The notes beneath the pieces are model-generated. The model was not told the DNA's origin. It ran no database searches and worked only from the letters and a program-made list of their open reading frames with translations. 12,276 bases of DNA, taken from positions 1 to 12,276 of the forward strand of contig JBFHES010000136.1 of NCBI GenBank assembly GCA_041584015.1, in the 5' to 3' direction. The position numbers were made by a program, and so were the translations under genes. This DNA is from JBFHES01 sp041584015 (GTDB lineage: Bacteria > Bacteroidota > Bacteroidia > Bacteroidales > M50B96). Below, piece after piece: positions 6,437 to 12,276 of this stretch (position 1 is the first letter of the stretch; every line of letters starts with the position of its first letter).

Positions 6437-6534
6437 CTTAAACCTTATTGATGAATGATTGTTCAACACTTAAACGGTTTAAAGTTAAACAGTATCATTT
6501 AAATTGTACATATACAAATACGAAACACTTAAAC
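6437..6534. repeat. Repeated TTAAAC motifs in the mbnP upstream region
   Basis: An 11-bp direct repeat AACACTTAAAC occurs at 6465-6475 and 6524-6534, 59 bp apart, and further TTAAAC copies lie at about 6438 and 6485. They fill the gap between the divergent dihaem and MbnP genes. This could be a regulator site serving both promoters. AT-rich composition lowers the weight of the short matches; the 11-bp pair is the stronger part. Confidence 0.3.
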
Positions 6535-6543
6535 TATAATATT

Positions 6544-7527
6544 ATGAAGAGAATTCTACTGGTTTTAACGTTGTTTATAGCTGTAAACGTTGTAAGTGCG
6601 CAACAATGGCTTAATTTAAATCTTAGCCACGTATATAATGGCGAAGCTTTTAACTATGGACAAATGTATACAGATGGTACTGGAAATACTATTGAAATAA
6701 CACGTGTACAGTACTATTTATCAGGTATAAATCTTACTCATGACGGAGGACAAGTCTCAAGCTTAACGGATGAATATGTACTCGCCAGTGGTAATGTTAG
6801 CTTTTATAGTATTGCTCCAGCTTTTGTAGATGTTTTGGAGGGTATTAGTTTCGATTTAGGCGTCGATGCCGCACACAATCACCTCGACCCAAACTCTTAT
6901 CCATCTAGTCATCCCCTTGCTCCAAAAAACCCAAACATGCATTGGGGCTGGGCGGCAGGATATAAGTTCATTGCTATTGAAGGAAACGTTGACTCAAACG
7001 GAGATCAAGTTCCAGACAAATTATTTCAGTTCCATGCTGTTGGAGATGACAATTACCTTCAAAATGTTTCTTATATTGAGACAACAGGTAGCTCAAATGG
7101 CTCTGTCCTTGCCGTGGACTTGAAAGTAGATATCGCTAGATGGTTAAACTCAGTTGATTTAATTTCTGAAGGAACCAAGCACGGTGTGTTTCCAGTTAAT
7201 GAGACGATAATGGTAAATACAAATACACAGGTTGTATTTGAGGATAATGCTTTGCTAGACATCAATAGCACCATCCAATACAAAAACAATATCTATTTTG
7301 ATTATTCACAACCATATGCTCCGGTTATCTTTTACAAACTACCGAAAGCTAACTACACCTCAATTGAGATTCTAGATCTTCAGGGGAGAGTTTTGATCAG
7401 CGAAGAGCATTTATCAAACGAAGGAAACTACTTCATTAATAGAGAACTTAATAGTGGGACCTACCTGGCCGTTTTTATAACAGATAACAATGAAAGAATA
7501 ACTGAAAAATTCATTGTAAGAAAATAA
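6544..7527 (+). CDS. mbnP: MbnP-family copper-binding protein with C-terminal T9SS sorting domain
   Basis: A 327-residue secreted protein. The ATG at 6544 is chosen over an in-frame ATG 96 bp upstream because it starts directly with a signal peptide, MKRILLVLTLFIAVNVVSA, with cleavage expected before QQW. Residues ~20-250 are the MbnP domain: ITRVQYYLSGINL, then FDLGVDAAHNHLDPNSYPSS, and MHWGWAAGYKFIAIEG with the His133-Trp134-Gly-Trp136 cluster, then FHAVGDDNYLQNVS. In characterised MbnP proteins a partner dihaem enzyme (MbnH) converts a Trp to kynurenine, which with His residues forms a copper site; which Trp is used here is not shown. The last ~70 residues (SIEILDLQGRVLISEE ... NSGTYLAVF ... 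KFIVRK) match the type A T9SS C-terminal domain, so the protein is probably sent across the outer membrane. The next gene starts 17 bp downstream. Confidence 0.87.
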   Translation: MKRILLVLTLFIAVNVVSAQQWLNLNLSHVYNGEAFNYGQMYTDGTGNTIEITRVQYYLSGINLTHDGGQVSSLTDEYVLASGNVSFYSIAPAFVDVLEGISFDLGVDAAHNHLDPNSYPSSHPLAPKNPNMHWGWAAGYKFIAIEGNVDSNGDQVPDKLFQFHAVGDDNYLQNVSYIETTGSSNGSVLAVDLKVDIARWLNSVDLISEGTKHGVFPVNETIMVNTNTQVVFEDNALLDINSTIQYKNNIYFDYSQPYAPVIFYKLPKANYTSIEILDLQGRVLISEEHLSNEGNYFINRELNSGTYLAVFITDNNERITEKFIVRK

Positions 7528-7544
7528 GTACGTAGTTTAGCAAT

Positions 7545-8579
7545 ATGATTCGAAAGCTAAGCATCAAGAAAAATATTTATGTAGTAATTTGCCTGGGGAT
7601 GTTATTCATCTTCGGGCATTTTGCAATATTACCGGAAGAATATCAATTAAATATTCCTCAAGGATTTCCTGAGCCTATTCTTCAAGAGGGTAATCCCTTA
7701 ACAGTTTCCTCGGTAGAACTTGGGAAACGTCTGTTCTACGACACAGTATTGTCAAGAGATAGTTCTGTTTCTTGTGCTACCTGCCATTTGCCTGAATTAG
7801 CATTTACAGATGGACTTCAGAAAAGCATAGGAATTAAAAACCGTAGGGTTAGCAGAAATGCTCCCAGCTTGGCAAACGTTGTTTACCAAACCGAAGGAAT
7901 ACTGCTCGACAAAGGAGTACCTACATTAGAAATGCAGATTATTGTACCTGTGCAAGAACACAGCGAATTTGATTTTGATTTAAAACTAATAACTGAGCGT
8001 TTAAAGAAAAACACTATGTATGTTCAATTGGCGAAAGATGCATATGGACAAGAGCCTAATCCATATGTCATCACAAGGGCAATTGCCAATTTTGAGCGAA
8101 CTTTAATTAGTGGTAATAGTAAGTACGATCAATTTATAAACGGAGATTCTACTGCACTTAACCATTCGGAACAACAAGGCATGAGGTTATTTACAAATAA
8201 GTTAAATTGCACAGCCTGTCATTCGGGCTTTTTATTTACTGATTTTAGTCTCAAAAACAATGGTCTCTATGAAAACGCTTACCCATTAGATTCAGGAAGG
8301 ATGCGAATTACTCATGTGGAAAAAGATCGTGATTTGTTTAAAGTGCCAAGTCTACGAAACGTTGAGGTAACCTCACCATACATGCACGATGGATCAATTG
8401 CCTCACTTGAAGAGATTATTGAGCATTATTCAAAAGGTGGACAAGTACATCCAAATAAAAGTCAGTTTATTAAACCCTTCGAAATAAGCACGTCAGAAAA
8501 GCAAGATTTAATCGCTTTTTTAAAAAGCCTGACGGATGAGGAGTTTTTAAAGAAGGAAGAACTCATAATTAATAACTAA
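7545..8579 (+). CDS. Dihaem MauG/MbnH-type enzyme paired with MbnP
   Basis: A 344-residue dihaem enzyme of the MauG/CcpA superfamily. A basic start and hydrophobic stretch (IYVVICLGMLFIFGHF, about 11-26) is a signal peptide or membrane anchor, placing the rest in the periplasm. Haem c motifs are CATCH (77-81) and CTACH (222-226); the conserved SPYMHDGSI lies at 277-285. The region matching FWDGR of the other dihaem protein reads ILLDKGVPTLEMQ, with Leu121 where the inter-haem Trp is expected. It follows mbnP by 17 bp on the same strand and is surely co-transcribed, so it is the best candidate for the MbnH partner that would oxidise MbnP. It could instead be a plain cytochrome c peroxidase; context favours MbnH. 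The symbol mbnH is withheld because two dihaem genes flank mbnP. Confidence 0.85.
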   Translation: MIRKLSIKKNIYVVICLGMLFIFGHFAILPEEYQLNIPQGFPEPILQEGNPLTVSSVELGKRLFYDTVLSRDSSVSCATCHLPELAFTDGLQKSIGIKNRRVSRNAPSLANVVYQTEGILLDKGVPTLEMQIIVPVQEHSEFDFDLKLITERLKKNTMYVQLAKDAYGQEPNPYVITRAIANFERTLISGNSKYDQFINGDSTALNHSEQQGMRLFTNKLNCTACHSGFLFTDFSLKNNGLYENAYPLDSGRMRITHVEKDRDLFKVPSLRNVEVTSPYMHDGSIASLEEIIEHYSKGGQVHPNKSQFIKPFEISTSEKQDLIAFLKSLTDEEFLKKEELIINN

Positions 8580-8723
8580 GACATAAGGCAGGAGATCTGT
8601 AGCAAGCACTATAGCATTAGGTAGCATCAACCAACAACGATATTAATTCAGGAATGATATTAAGCCTAATAAATTAGCCTATTACCCGTGAAACTATTGC
8701 TAATCCTATCAATTGAGTAGTAA

Positions 8724-9095
8724 GATAAATCTAATGAATGTAAAAAAATAATCCTGGCATCTATAAGGGCATTCGAAACTTTGCCATTGCTCAATTTAGG
8801 TATGGGAATCTATTGCATAAAATATGTAGCAATCAAATATCCAGAATCTTTAGTGGATAGTATTACACGAATACTTCCCGATCAAAATAACATAAAAGGC
8901 AAGAACACATTCAACTGAGAACTTGGCAAAACTCCTAAAGGATTAAAAAGCAGGTTTATTTCATCAGAATTGGTAGAGGAATCAGAAGAATCTAGAAATA
9001 AACCATTAAAGTTTCTAAAACAAGGCTTCATTAGTTGCATTTCTATCATCGATCAGCAAATACAGTTAAATATTCAACAAGCAAAAACTCAATAA
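8724..9095 (+). pseudogene. Possible decayed gene: open frame broken by one TGA
   Basis: One frame stays open from just after the TAA at 8721 to the TAA at 9093-9095, interrupted only by TGA at 8916-8918. The first half reads ...LASIRAFETLPLLNLGMGIY then CIKYVAIKYPESLVDSITRI. The second reads KGLKSRFISSELVEESEESR then NKPLKFLKQGFISCISIIDQ and ends QQAKTQ. In this AT-rich setting 64 and 58 stop-free codons in the same frame on either side of one stop are more than expected, and the residue mix is protein-like. No family is recognised. The only early ATG is at 8802. It may be a relic, or two tiny chance frames; confidence is low. Confidence 0.3.
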
Positions 9096-9150
9096 CGATC
9101 ATTATCGAACTGGAACGATCTTGATGTATCTGGAACGACCTTGTACGATC
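9096..9150. repeat. Six CGATC-like boxes at exact 10-bp period
   Basis: Boxes begin at 9096 (CGATC), 9106 (CGAAC), 9116 (CGATC), 9126 (GTATC), 9136 (CGACC) and 9146 (CGATC), every 10 bp without slippage. A 20-bp higher-order unit is repeated: CGAACTGGAACGATCTTGAT (9106-9125) against GTATCTGGAACGACCTTGTA (9126-9145), 14 of 20 identical. The spacing puts every box on about the same face of the DNA, as in cooperative protein-binding arrays or iterons. It begins directly after the stop of the decayed frame. Confidence 0.6.
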
Positions 9151-9276
9151 ATAAAGCTTAACTTTTCAATTATTGGCATGCCATTAACTTGCTGCAGCAC
9201 CTAGATTAGGTTTTATATCCTGCAAATACGCCCTGTCATTTTAGCATTTAGGTAATCATCAAGCGCTGCTCGCGCC

Positions 9277-9320
9277 TTACCGTTCTATTTATTAATTGAA
9301 AGTACTCAAATTTACGGTAA
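9277..9320. repeat. Perfect 7-bp inverted repeat TTACCGT/ACGGTAA
   Basis: TTACCGT (9277-9283) and ACGGTAA (9314-9320) are perfect inverted repeats with a 30-bp AT-rich spacer, about 36 bp before the -7 box of the downstream gene. It could be a looped operator. A neighbouring GC-rich stem AAGCGC/GCGCCTT (9261-9278, one bulge) precedes a T-rich stretch and might be a weak terminator. Both are short and could be chance. Confidence 0.25.
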
Positions 9321-9355
9321 TCTACGAATTCGGATATTATTTATATATAGCTCTT

Positions 9356-9363
9356 TAACTTTG
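9356..9363 (+). promoter_or_regulatory. Candidate -7 box upstream of the zinc-finger/coiled-coil gene
   Basis: TAACTTTG is an exact match to the Bacteroidota -7 consensus TAnnTTTG. Transcription would begin near 9368-9370, giving a leader of about 195 nt that includes the whole 11-bp-spaced CGATC-like array. No TTG is found at the -33 position. AAATAAACAATAAAAAC follows, typical of A-rich Bacteroidota leaders. Confidence 0.45.
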
Positions 9364-9391
9364 CAAACTAAATAAACAATAAAAACAAATA

Positions 9392-9533
9392 CGATCCGGA
9401 GGCGATCCATTGAACGAATGTGGACAATTATACGATTCGGAGGCGGTTTGTCACATATATGAGCTACTTTTAAGCGATCTGAATACGATCTGAATACGAT
9501 TCAAAATGATTGGGAGACGATCCAAATACGGTT
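9392..9533. repeat. CGATC-like array with 11-bp period in gene leader
   Basis: Six consecutive boxes begin at 9475 (CGATC), 9486 (CGATC), 9497 (CGATT), 9507 (TGATT), 9518 (CGATC) and 9529 (CGGTT), with spacings 11, 11, 10, 11 and 11. Two units CGATCTGAATA are identical. Upstream boxes at 9392/9403 and 9433/9444 also pair at 11 bp, inside a duplicated block ACGATYCGGAGGCGRTYY (9391-9408 and 9432-9449, 41 bp apart). The box core is shared with the 10-bp array at 9096-9150. It lies between the likely transcription start and the coding start of the downstream gene, so it could act as DNA sites or as RNA. Confidence 0.6.
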
Positions 9534-9564
9534 TAACAAAAAAGTGACGATAACTGACAGAAAA

Positions 9565-9948
9565 ATGAGCACCGAAAAAAGAAATTACAAGCCTTTGACG
9601 CTTGTTTGCGTTGAATGTGGGGCAACTTATCTTGCTAAAACACATAAAAGCAAATATTGTGGCAGTAGCTGCAAAAACATTCATCTAAAAAAGAAAAATC
9701 TAAAATACCCAACACAGCAACCTGATCGAAACAAACTGCAACAACTCGAGCATGACCATAAGTTGCTTAGAAAAGCAAAATCGAAGCTCTCTGAAGAACT
9801 TTTCTACCTTAAAAAAGATTTTGAAGCCCTGGCAAAAAAGAATCAGGAACTAGAAACTGAGAATAATGAATCTCAGCTTAAAATAAACAAACTGCTAGAT
9901 ATGAATGAACGATTAGTGGCCAAAATTGCGGTTCATGGTATAGACTGA
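9565..9948 (+). CDS. Small zinc-finger/coiled-coil protein of unknown function
   Basis: A 127-residue protein from the ATG at 9565; a GTG at 9544 in the same frame is a weaker alternative. Residues 15-36 hold a four-Cys zinc-finger-like module, CVECGATYLAKTHKSKYC then GSSC (Cys15, Cys18, Cys32, Cys36), followed by a basic patch KKKNLKYP. Residues ~55-120 are a strongly charged heptad-like coiled coil rich in K, E and L (KLSEELFYLKKDFEALAKKN). The architecture, metal finger plus coiled coil, suggests a small DNA- or RNA-binding or adaptor protein that dimerises. No family is recognised. The long leader with a phased CGATC-like array suggests tight control, possibly autoregulation by the finger protein; that is inference. 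It converges on the UDG-like gene 34 bp away. Confidence 0.7.
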   Translation: MSTEKRNYKPLTLVCVECGATYLAKTHKSKYCGSSCKNIHLKKKNLKYPTQQPDRNKLQQLEHDHKLLRKAKSKLSEELFYLKKDFEALAKKNQELETENNESQLKINKLLDMNERLVAKIAVHGID

Positions 9949-9982
9949 TCCATAGGGCTGATCTCGGAATGCGACTCAACGT

Positions 9983-10765
9983 CTATTCAGCGAGCTTCTC
10001 CTCTACCCAATTGTCATGCAGTTCTCCCCATAACTTACTTGAGCTACCAAGCCTACTTGCGTTTCGCGGATGACACAGAGGAATAACCTTATAAAATTTC
10101 CCACCAATATCTACGAGATGCTCCTTTCCATAGGTATCTGGTGTGCCGCCGAAGTCTGACAATTTACGATATCGATTATCAAAGAAGTTTAAAAACCAAC
10201 GGATTGGTTCATCGCCCAATAAAACAATTGTATCTGCCTGTGATTGCTCCAATTCATTTAAAATCTCTGCCCTTCGTTCTGTTGAATCTAACTCCTTCTT
10301 CATAAAGTCAGGAATATTTGCCGGTGTGAGATCATAAGCATGCATTATTTCTTCGGTATAGTGCTTTTTAATTGCCTTCGCCTGACCTTCATTCTTTCGC
10401 GACTCGGGTAGCAGATCGCATAACCAAACATCCTCTCTTGTAAAACCAAGTGGTTTGAGAAACTGCTCATCAAGCGATCTTCCTGAGGGGCCATTAAGAT
10501 TTGAATTCGCAGGAACAAGCCTACCAAGCTCTGCCGGTATGTTGATTGACCTGATTATGGCTTCCGCATTCTTACCAGTCCAAAATATTTCCGGCTCACT
10601 TGCGACCGCTAGTGCAGCTACCTTTTGCTTTCCGTCTGCGCCAATCCATTTAGCATGCACTGCACTGGCATAAACTCCCAATACAAACACCTTCTTTGGG
10701 CTTCGGTCTTTTTGCTCCACTTTTTTAAGCGGACTCCCAAATGGGAAATAATAATTAGTTGTCAT
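9983..10765 (-). CDS. Uracil-DNA-glycosylase-superfamily-like protein
   Basis: A 260-residue soluble protein whose motif order resembles the UDG fold. It has an opening strand-loop KVFVLGVYASAVHAKW (25-40) where UDGs have the water-activating motif, then LNGPSGRSLDEQFLKPLGF (90-108) and DVWLCDLLPESRKN (112-125), like the PF.G.SG...L and R..vy.tN segments. ADTIVLLGDEPIRWF (about 177-191) resembles the P..ivaLG segment, and PLCHPRNASRLG (about 230-241) resembles the late HP motif. The catalytic Asp/Asn motif of families 4/5 (GEAPG) is not present in standard form, so activity on uracil is uncertain. It may act on another damaged base or nucleotide. It is 17 bp after the DUF2130 gene, in the same direction, so probably the same operon. 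Confidence 0.6.
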   Translation of the reverse strand: MTTNYYFPFGSPLKKVEQKDRSPKKVFVLGVYASAVHAKWIGADGKQKVAALAVASEPEIFWTGKNAEAIIRSINIPAELGRLVPANSNLNGPSGRSLDEQFLKPLGFTREDVWLCDLLPESRKNEGQAKAIKKHYTEEIMHAYDLTPANIPDFMKKELDSTERRAEILNELEQSQADTIVLLGDEPIRWFLNFFDNRYRKLSDFGGTPDTYGKEHLVDIGGKFYKVIPLCHPRNASRLGSSSKLWGELHDNWVEEKLAE

Positions 10766-10782
10766 ATAGCTAGCATTAGTTT

Positions 10783-12033
10783 CTATTCTTCATCACCAGG
10801 TAATTCCAGTGCCTTCACATCTTGTATTGCACTACCGGCGATTCCTTTTATCGAGCCATACATGTCGATAGTATTGGTGATCACTTTCTCGATTTGCTTC
10901 TCTCTTTCCTTCCAAATCCGCTGCATGGCACGCTTCTCGCTATCCAACGCTGTTTTCATTGATGAGAATCCCTCAACAATCGCTTCTACCTGCATGCGGA
11001 AAGTATTGGTGGTCATATAGTCGTATAACATGTGCATCTTATCGCCTTTGTTTTCTTGTGAACTAACTGCCAGGCTCAATTGAATAATAGATTCACGAAG
11101 CACTGAACATAGGCCTTTGAACTCTTCATAGTTGCAAATCCAGATGCCATCGCGCATTCCCATGCGTTCCATGTCCGACGGCATTACCTCAGTTACAAGC
11201 ACGCCAATGCTCGCTCCCTTATCCCGTATATCAGCTTTAAACTTCTCAATCCATGTTGGTTGAAAATCCTTTGTTCGTTTGCTCTCGTAATAGATAGTGC
11301 CACAATTCTGGCGACTCCGGGTATTCACAACCTGAATACAGTCTCCGCCACGTGCTCCCTTCTTAATCTCATCAATGCTGTCCAAAGGAAATTGCGCTGC
11401 CAACCACTCTTCGATGGCCAATTCCTGCACCTCTCCTTGCAGCTGCATGGAGCCCTGCTCCTGCTTGCGTTTCATTTCTTCGGTCAGCTTCTTCTGATCT
11501 TCCAGCTGCTTTTGCATTTCTTTGAAACGCAGTTCTGTTTTCTCCTCTTCCAGCTTTCTTATTTTCTCTCTTTCCAAGACCAAAGATTCATTCAGCTTCT
11601 TCTGGGCTTCAGCTTCCGCAGCTTCTTTTAACTCAGACTTTTCTCGTTTTAATTTTTCTATCTCAGCTTTAGTCCGGTTCAGCTCCTTTATTTGCTCCGA
11701 CTTTTCGTTAAGTTCTTTTTGTAGTGCAGAAAATTGCTCCGATTGCTCTTCGAGCATCTTTGATTTCAACTTGACTTCAATCGCCTTTTTCTCCTCCTTT
11801 ATTTGCTGCTCCAATCGCTCCTGGAAAAGTTCATTTTCTTGCTTTTTCTTTTGCTCAAATATTGCCTTGGCTTTATTCAATCCCTCTAGCTCAGACTCAT
11901 ACTTTTGCTTTTCATTAGCTATTTGCGCCTGGTATTTTTGTTTGATTTCATCCTCTAACTGATGAGCCAGGATGTCCTGAACATCAATAGAGGTTCCGCA
12001 GTTGGGGCAGTTTATTTTATTTTGGTTATTCAT
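10783..12033 (-). CDS. DUF2130-family coiled-coil protein with nuclease-like core
   Basis: A 416-residue protein. The N-terminus has a short CPNCG zinc-ribbon-like motif (Cys9, Cys12) with only one Cys pair. Residues ~25-205 form a long, highly charged coiled coil (repeated EKQK/EEEK/KLEEEK heptads). Residues ~205-390 are the DUF2130 domain: AIEEWLAAQFPLDSIDEIKK, ARGGDCIQVV, NCGTIYYESKRTKDFQPTWI, then GASIGVLVTEVMPSDMERMG and GIWICNYEEFKGL. The D...ExK-type spacing (GGD, then YESK) and following strand resemble the PD-(D/E)XK nuclease fold; this is inference, as the family function is unknown. It lies between the deoxyribonucleotidase (25-bp gap) and the UDG-like gene, a small set suggesting nucleic-acid or nucleotide maintenance. 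Base composition is richer in G+C than the metal island. Confidence 0.85.
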   Translation of the reverse strand: MNNQNKINCPNCGTSIDVQDILAHQLEDEIKQKYQAQIANEKQKYESELEGLNKAKAIFEQKKKQENELFQERLEQQIKEEKKAIEVKLKSKMLEEQSEQFSALQKELNEKSEQIKELNRTKAEIEKLKREKSELKEAAEAEAQKKLNESLVLEREKIRKLEEEKTELRFKEMQKQLEDQKKLTEEMKRKQEQGSMQLQGEVQELAIEEWLAAQFPLDSIDEIKKGARGGDCIQVVNTRSRQNCGTIYYESKRTKDFQPTWIEKFKADIRDKGASIGVLVTEVMPSDMERMGMRDGIWICNYEEFKGLCSVLRESIIQLSLAVSSQENKGDKMHMLYDYMTTNTFRMQVEAIVEGFSSMKTALDSEKRAMQRIWKEREKQIEKVITNTIDMYGSIKGIAGSAIQDVKALELPGDEE

Positions 12034-12058
12034 TATTTTCTTTATTTGTAAAATCTGA

Positions 12059-12276
12059 TTATTTCAAATAGGAAATCACTTCTTTCCAGGATTCAAATCC
12101 CTTGGTTCCAAAATGGATATGCTTTCCATTGAATTTATCAACTCCACGTGCGGTGCGATCGTCAATAATAAATTGACCATTCAACAAATTCTTGTGATGC
12201 GACAAGATAAGCCTTTTATGTGCTACTTCACCAAGGTACTTCTTCACCCAAAGTAATTTGTCGCTCCAGGCACTCG
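12059..12276 (-). CDS. 5'(3')-deoxyribonucleotidase (NT5C type, HAD superfamily), C-terminal part
   Basis: The reading frame enters from the window's right edge. From its first complete codon it reads SAWSDKLLWVKKYLGEVAHK and ends ISYLK with a TAA at 12059-12061, so the 72 codons seen are the C-terminal portion only. The GTG at 12245-12247 (preceding KKYLGE) is internal, not the start. HAD-type motifs visible are RLILSHHKNLL (the conserved Lys) and FIIDDRTARG (the paired Asp binding Mg2+), then KHIHFGTKGFESW, typical of bacterial NT5C-like nucleotidases. The enzyme dephosphorylates deoxynucleoside monophosphates in the cytosol. It is upstream of DUF2130 on the same strand and may be in its operon. 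Confidence 0.82.
   Translation of the reverse strand, partial: SAWSDKLLWVKKYLGEVAHKRLILSHHKNLLNGQFIIDDRTARGVDKFNGKHIHFGTKGFESWKEVISYLK

Larger units (their letters stand above)
8580..9564. other. 985-bp region without an intact gene
   Basis: Neither strand has a convincing full gene here. From left to right it holds: about 140 bp with no recognised structure after the dihaem stop; an open frame of 123 codons interrupted by one TGA (8724-9095); six CGATC-like boxes at exactly 10-bp spacing (9096-9150); a GC-rich weak stem (9261-9278); a perfect inverted repeat TTACCGT/ACGGTAA (9277-9320); a -7 box (9356-9363); and an 11-bp-spaced CGATC-like array in the leader of the next gene (9392-9533). 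No tRNA, rRNA or transposase was seen. Confidence 0.6.

Noticed and set aside
6485..6500. TATCATTT ahead of mbnP as a third copy of the AraC-type operator
   Set aside because: Only about 8 of 15 positions agree and there is no partner at 21 bp.
6448..6543. Upstream in-frame ATG of the MbnP gene as the start
   Set aside because: It would put 32 polar residues before an otherwise perfect signal peptide starting MKRILLVL.
8645..8685. Stem GCCTAATAAATTAGCC after the dihaem gene as a terminator
   Set aside because: The stem is 7 bp with a mismatch, a 2-nt loop and no T-run.
8916..8918. In-frame TGA as a selenocysteine codon
   Set aside because: No selenoprotein motif around it and no visible SECIS-like stem; the GDCCVxC family nearby has seleno members but its own key positions here are Cys codons. 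A plain nonsense codon or chance is simpler.
9096..9533. Clustered GATC/CGATC as a replication origin or CRISPR array
   Set aside because: No DnaA boxes (TTATCCACA-like), no dnaA/dnaN neighbours, and the repeats are only 5-11 bp without the repeat-spacer layout of CRISPR; an iteron-type or regulatory array fits better.
11260..11962. Long open frames on the plus strand opposite the DUF2130 gene
   Set aside because: They are Phe/Ser-rich mirror images of the charged coiled coil (Lys/Glu codons read backwards), with no family resemblance.

Overview
The window looks like chromosomal DNA of an AT-rich member of the Bacteroidota (Flavobacteriia/Cytophagia type). The evidence is a probable type IX secretion sorting domain on one protein, Bacteroidota-style -7 boxes (TAnnTTTG) with little Shine-Dalgarno sequence, and families typical of that phylum: HYC_CC_PP, an SO_0444-type permease with an HMA tail, an HMA-AraC regulator, and a T9SS-tailed MbnP. 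No rRNA, tRNA, CRISPR array or insertion sequence was recognised.

Region 1 (1-5306) is a heavy-metal, probably copper/zinc-group, resistance island. On the minus strand it holds the N-terminus of a CusA/CzcA-type RND pump, a Cys-rich HYC_CC_PP membrane protein, and an SO_0444-type Cu/Zn permease with an HMA tail. A further minus-strand operon encodes a DmeF-like CDF transporter, an HMA-CDF transporter, a GDCCVxC protein and an AraC regulator with an N-terminal CxxC (HMA-like) domain. A plus-strand methyltransferase lies between the two groups. Two 15-bp direct repeats exactly 21 bp apart (2203-2238) lie in front of the permease. A weaker pair with the same spacing and nearly the same distance to the start codon lies in front of the HYC_CC_PP gene. 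These are good candidates for the operators of the AraC-type regulator.

Region 2 (5307-8579) is a kynurenine/copper-type MbnP-MbnH locus. An MbnP-family protein with a T9SS tail is followed after 17 bp by a dihaem MauG/CcpA-family enzyme. A second dihaem enzyme, a predicted lipoprotein, is divergently encoded. By analogy with characterised MbnH/MbnP pairs, the dihaem enzyme would oxidise a Trp of MbnP to make a copper site. Here the product would apparently be delivered to the cell surface.

Region 3 (8580-9564) carries no intact gene. It holds a decayed-looking open frame with one TGA, a cluster of six CGATC-like boxes at exactly 10-bp spacing, a probable promoter, and a second CGATC-like array with 11-bp spacing. 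The second array sits in the leader of a small zinc-finger/coiled-coil protein gene (9565-9948). This is the least explained part of the window.

Region 4 (9983-12276, minus strand) is a housekeeping-like cluster: a 5'(3')-deoxyribonucleotidase (5' end outside the window), a DUF2130 coiled-coil protein with a nuclease-like core, and a uracil-DNA-glycosylase-like protein.
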